64,000 bases of DNA from Parapristionchus giblindavisi. Its lineage: Eukaryota; Nematoda; Chromadorea; Rhabditida; Diplogasteridae. Of the stretch, positions 60,701 through 64,000 are shown one piece after another (the stretch's first letter is position 1; every line of letters begins with the position of its first letter). Location of the stretch: NCBI GenBank assembly GCA_943737045.1, contig CALSFV010000045.1, forward strand, positions 310,001-374,000. Reading direction: 5' to 3'. Both the position numbers and the translations under genes were made by a program. Below the pieces are notes generated by a model, which saw only the letters and a program-made list of their open reading frames with translations, ran no database searches and had not been told where the DNA came from.

Positions 60701-63245
60701 GACGATTCGAAGACGACAATAAGTCAGCTTGTGAGGGTGCACCGCTTTCAACAACCTGAAATAGCATTATAAAATGGGAGCTCTGATTGTCAATGAAAGA
60801 CTCGGCACTTGAAAAATAATGGAAGGTGAATAAATAGTGATTTCTTTAAAGACAATTAAAATGAGGCTCACATCAATTCGTACAAGCTTCGCTCTACTCT
60901 TGCTGAATGCTATTGAAGTTGCAAAGCAGCCAAGGGATCCAGCTACCAGATGCATCACAGCACCAGCCAAATGAAAGTGGAAAGCCCATCCAAGTGTTTG
61001 CTTAAATTTAATAGATATACACAAATATATTCCAATGACAATACTCTTTGTGAGACTTGAAAATTTTGAGCTTTACCGTGATACTGAAAATCATACCTCA
61101 TATGTCTCTTGTTCAGCCTGTTGTTTGATGATAGCATTGTCTTGATTATTTGCCCATCCATAGAAGGTTGCGACACCACCGAATGCCATAAATGCTGCAA
61201 ATAGAATAGATTTTATTTTCGTTAATTTGCCCCTTTAAAATTATGGAAAAAATAATTCGGCAAATGAAGCATAAATGAAATAAGTTATACGTACATGCGA
61301 GTGTGACCAAGCTAGTCGCAGCAGCAATGAACGTTCGATGACAGAAAGAACAGATTCCTTGAATGATAATCGTCATGACCGAATTTTTGAACTGCCATAC
61401 TTTGTCCGTTTTCAGGAACTGCGTCGAGAAAATCGATATAGAAATTCACTAATTTTCTGCATCCCTCGACTCAAATCAATGTAGTGCAATGTAGTGGATC
61501 TTTTCATAATATTTTGAAGGTTATGAGTTGGATCCTCCACGCTTATGTACATAATCTTTTCAATTTTCAAAACAAGTGCAGTAAATAAACCTCACATTTT
61601 ATCTCACTGTTGAACTTTGAGAATACCGTGAGTTAAAGGTGGTGTCCGAGCAATATTTTCGTGAACAAACTGTGAAGACAGAAATATAGCAAAAGTTATT
61701 CGGCATACCTTACATAAATTAGTTTATGCTAATTTAGCTTATTGATCGCTAGAATCATGAACGAATCATGCTTGATGTACAGGCAAAAGCGCGAAATTTT
61801 GAAAATAGGATAGTTCAGAAATAGGTTTCGAACCCGCGACGTTACGCTTACTAGTGAGCACTTTTATCACTGCGCTACGGGATTGATGAATGGTCGTGCT
61901 AATTTCTTGCATATCACTTGTCCCTTGCATAATAGATATGTTATACATTTGCATAGACATTCGAGGGCCTCCATCTTTAAGCACAAACACTTCCCACAAA
62001 AGACCCAGAATTGAATAAATATGATTGATTTTGTTTGATGGCCATGCAAATCCATATGGTTTTTATTCGAATATCGTATGTTTGTTGGGCGGTTTCTGAC
62101 AACGGATTCGTAATAAGCATCGACAAAATGATTTTAATCATTGTACTCTCATTTGAAAAGCTCAGGATGAGTTGAGACTCCCCCCCCCCACTTACCTAGT
62201 AGAAGAGACATTCCAGAGAGAAGAACTCCTACACCACATGCAGCTAGGGCAGCTATCTTGTGGCCTGAAATGGTATTAATAAACTTCAATCGCATTCACA
62301 ATGTCCATTGATATACAAGAAGCCTCAACTTATTCAAAAATACTAACCAAGGAATAGATGCTGATATGCATCATCTTGTAGTCTATTCTCATCATGATTG
62401 TGGTCGTACAAATCTTCTGGATCGATATAATAGTCGAATTTGTAGATACATTCAAGATGTGGTAGATAGAAGACATCGAAAGGAGTCCCTTGAAGATCTC
62501 GTCTAAAAACAACTCTTTGTATCTTCTGAAGGGAAGGTTTGAACACTTATGATTTAATTGACAGAAGTGTTGTTACGAGGATTTTGTTGACTATGACTCC
62601 ACAATATAAGATAAAGATTGGACATTTCTATATGTCTTCCTTCCTTCACCACTTAAATACATTCTTACCTATACAATGTCTCGTAGTATTCTCGATCTCG
62701 TCCATAATCAAAGGAATAATCTCGTTTACAGTCCAACCACAGACCATGATGGTGTTCTGTTCGACCTCTCTGAAAGAGACATTTCCATTACAGGGATAAA
62801 ACACTGATCAAATATAGTTGAAATACAAACCCTGTTGACAACGTTCCATTACGCTCGATTCCAAATAAAATAATTACTTTTTAACATACAAACCTCTAAT
62901 GCTACCCATTGCCATGAAGGACTGAGCAAAGAGGCGAGACATGTAGTGAAGGCTAGTACTTCTACTGTGAAGAATACAGATAGAGCCACCTAAAATATAT
63001 CCAATACATCATAATCATTTATTGTCGAGAAACACTGTTTTCTACTTTATAGCGGCCACAACCATTGTTTCTGATCAGCGATTTATGTGGATTTTGCATA
63101 AAGGAAACAAACTTGTATCTACCTTCTTTTTTTTCTCAGTAATATAACAATCTTCTAATATTGTGAACGAACCTTCCGACTGCACCATGAATGTCCATTA
63201 TTATCCATTGAATAGTACGTAAAATCATCAACATACCGTATTCAT
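57709..63245 (-). CDS. Clc-like (claudin-superfamily) four-transmembrane protein with a long cytoplasmic tail
   Basis: Twenty-one exons, first 63237-63245 and 62894-62989, last 57878-58010 and 57709-57795; about 735 residues. TM1 with the claudin-type tryptophan (LSPSWQWVALE), the first outer loop (HHHGLWLDC, HLECIYKFDYYIDPEDL), TM2 in exon 5, TM3 in exons 6-7, TM4 in exon 8 (HFHLAGAVMHLVAGSLGCF). This is the nematode Clc-like family, membrane proteins of epithelial junctions or cell contacts. From exon 9 on (residue about 260) the protein is a hydrophilic tail rich in Ser, Pro and Arg, far longer than the core. Two acceptors are unusual: exon 4 fits only if spliced at ACAAAG (62514), and exon 6 at ACAAAG (61399). 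Final exon may splice on at 57737. Confidence 0.8.
60012..60048. repeat. (TTTA)n repeat
   Basis: About nine TTTA units within an intron of the Clc-like gene. A similar repeat is at 21501-21527. Confidence 0.9.
61633..61980 (-). mobile_element. second copy of the TTAA-flanked MITE with tRNA-like boxes
   Basis: TTAA at both edges (61633-61636 and 61977-61980). High similarity over its whole length to 21686-22034 in the opposite orientation. The A box (TAGCGCAGTG, about 61865-61876) and the B box GGTTCGAAACC (61824-61834, minus strand) are both kept. It lies in the intron between exons 5 and 6 of the Clc-like gene. Confidence 0.8.
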
Positions 63246-64000
63246 TCTCGTTACTGTATAGATATCTGAAATCAAACAATCATATTATGGTTAATATGGC
63301 ATATGATGTGACGATTGATTGATACGCACTTCAAATTAATAGGAACAAACATAAAAAGTTCTCGAAATAGATATAGATTTTTTACTTGGCGACAAGGTCA
63401 TCTCACTTTTTTTCGATAAGTGAGAATAGGAAAAAGGAATGATAAGTAGACGAGGGACAGATTGGTTACAATAGATCCTGCATGGATTTCCCTTTTCAGA
63501 ATCAGAATTCTGAATTCTTCAGAATCACACACTTTCACTTTCCTTATCAGAGCGAATCTCAAGAAGGGATAACTTTGAAGGAACACAGAACAATATGATT
63601 AAATATGAAAGTGTATTGGATAGTATAGGAACAGAGAAGTGAGAAGAGATAGAGAGAGTGAGAGACAGAGGGTGAAAGGGAGAATGGGGATGAAATGAGT
63701 AAAGGAGACGCGAGCGGATTTCAAATTTCATGGTCACTTCTCCTGTCGACAAGCGATTGTCAATGGTATTGATCTATTGTGACCAGAATGAGAGGACTGA
63801 GAGAGAAAGGGGAGAGAGAGAAAGAGAGAGAGAGAGAGCGAAAGAGAGAGAGAGAGAGTAGACGGAATTGCTGAACAGCAGGAGAGTCATAGAGTGAAGT
63901 GGACCTTTCTACCCTGTAATAAGCAACTGGTTCCAGTGATACCCTTTGAAACCAATTTGTGATGTACTCAGCTTCAAACCGTCGAGCATATCAATGGTTT
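63246..64000. other. upstream region of the Clc-like gene with a purine tract
   Basis: Holds TTTCAG at 63266-63271 (minus), a candidate trans-splice acceptor about 20 bases before the ATG. A long GA-rich tract runs from about 63640 to 63860, so CT-rich on the gene's strand. No exon was identified to the window end. Confidence 0.5.

Noticed and set aside
1..64000. CRISPR arrays, rRNA genes and bacterial operons
   Set aside because: No regular spacer repeats, rRNA sequence or bacterial gene layout was seen; the DNA is intron-bearing and eukaryotic.

Overview
The window reads as nuclear DNA of a clade V nematode (Caenorhabditis/Pristionchus/strongylid relatives). The reasons are the gene families (nematode-only Str and Sre serpentine receptors, a ground-like protein, a Clc-like membrane protein), many short exons joined by GT...TTTCAG introns of about 40-60 nt, TTTCAG acceptors just before start codons that fit spliced-leader trans-splicing, and mariner/Tc1 and RTE elements. 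Genus cannot be fixed from sequence alone; the small exons recall diplogastrids. All gene models were spliced by hand and checked for reading phase, with no transcript evidence.

Layout, left to right: a coiled-coil protein (453-1706, minus); an intergenic stretch with purine tracts; a small secreted helical protein (6644-7609, minus); a truncated RTE retrotransposon; a secreted, probably GPI-anchored protein (10305-12291, plus); an Sre-type receptor with one frameshift (13487-15418, plus); a short-chain dehydrogenase (16017-17915, minus); a block of non-autonomous elements (19102-22034); a Str-superfamily receptor (22312-23890, minus); a PAN/apple-like secreted protein whose intron holds a mariner that itself holds a foldback (24229-28976, minus).

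Then come three paralogous str-type receptors on the minus strand (29855-32217, 36753-45386, 47741-52998). Their exon lengths match almost base for base, and each carries one different defect: a lost splice acceptor, and two single-base deletions. Their introns have been inflated by Tc1/mariner copies and long inverted-repeat (foldback) elements. Between them lie a Gly-rich secreted peptide (33180-33398) and a Pro-rich secreted peptide with a dibasic site (46603-47111). The right end holds a ground-like protein (53752-55231) and a 21-exon Clc-like four-TM protein with a long tail (57709-63245).

The genes form no pathway; the common themes are chemosensory receptors, small secreted products and an unusually dense set of foldback elements. 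At least seven long palindromes are present, several in introns, and some non-autonomous elements carry tRNA-like A and B boxes. That combination is the most unusual thing in the window.
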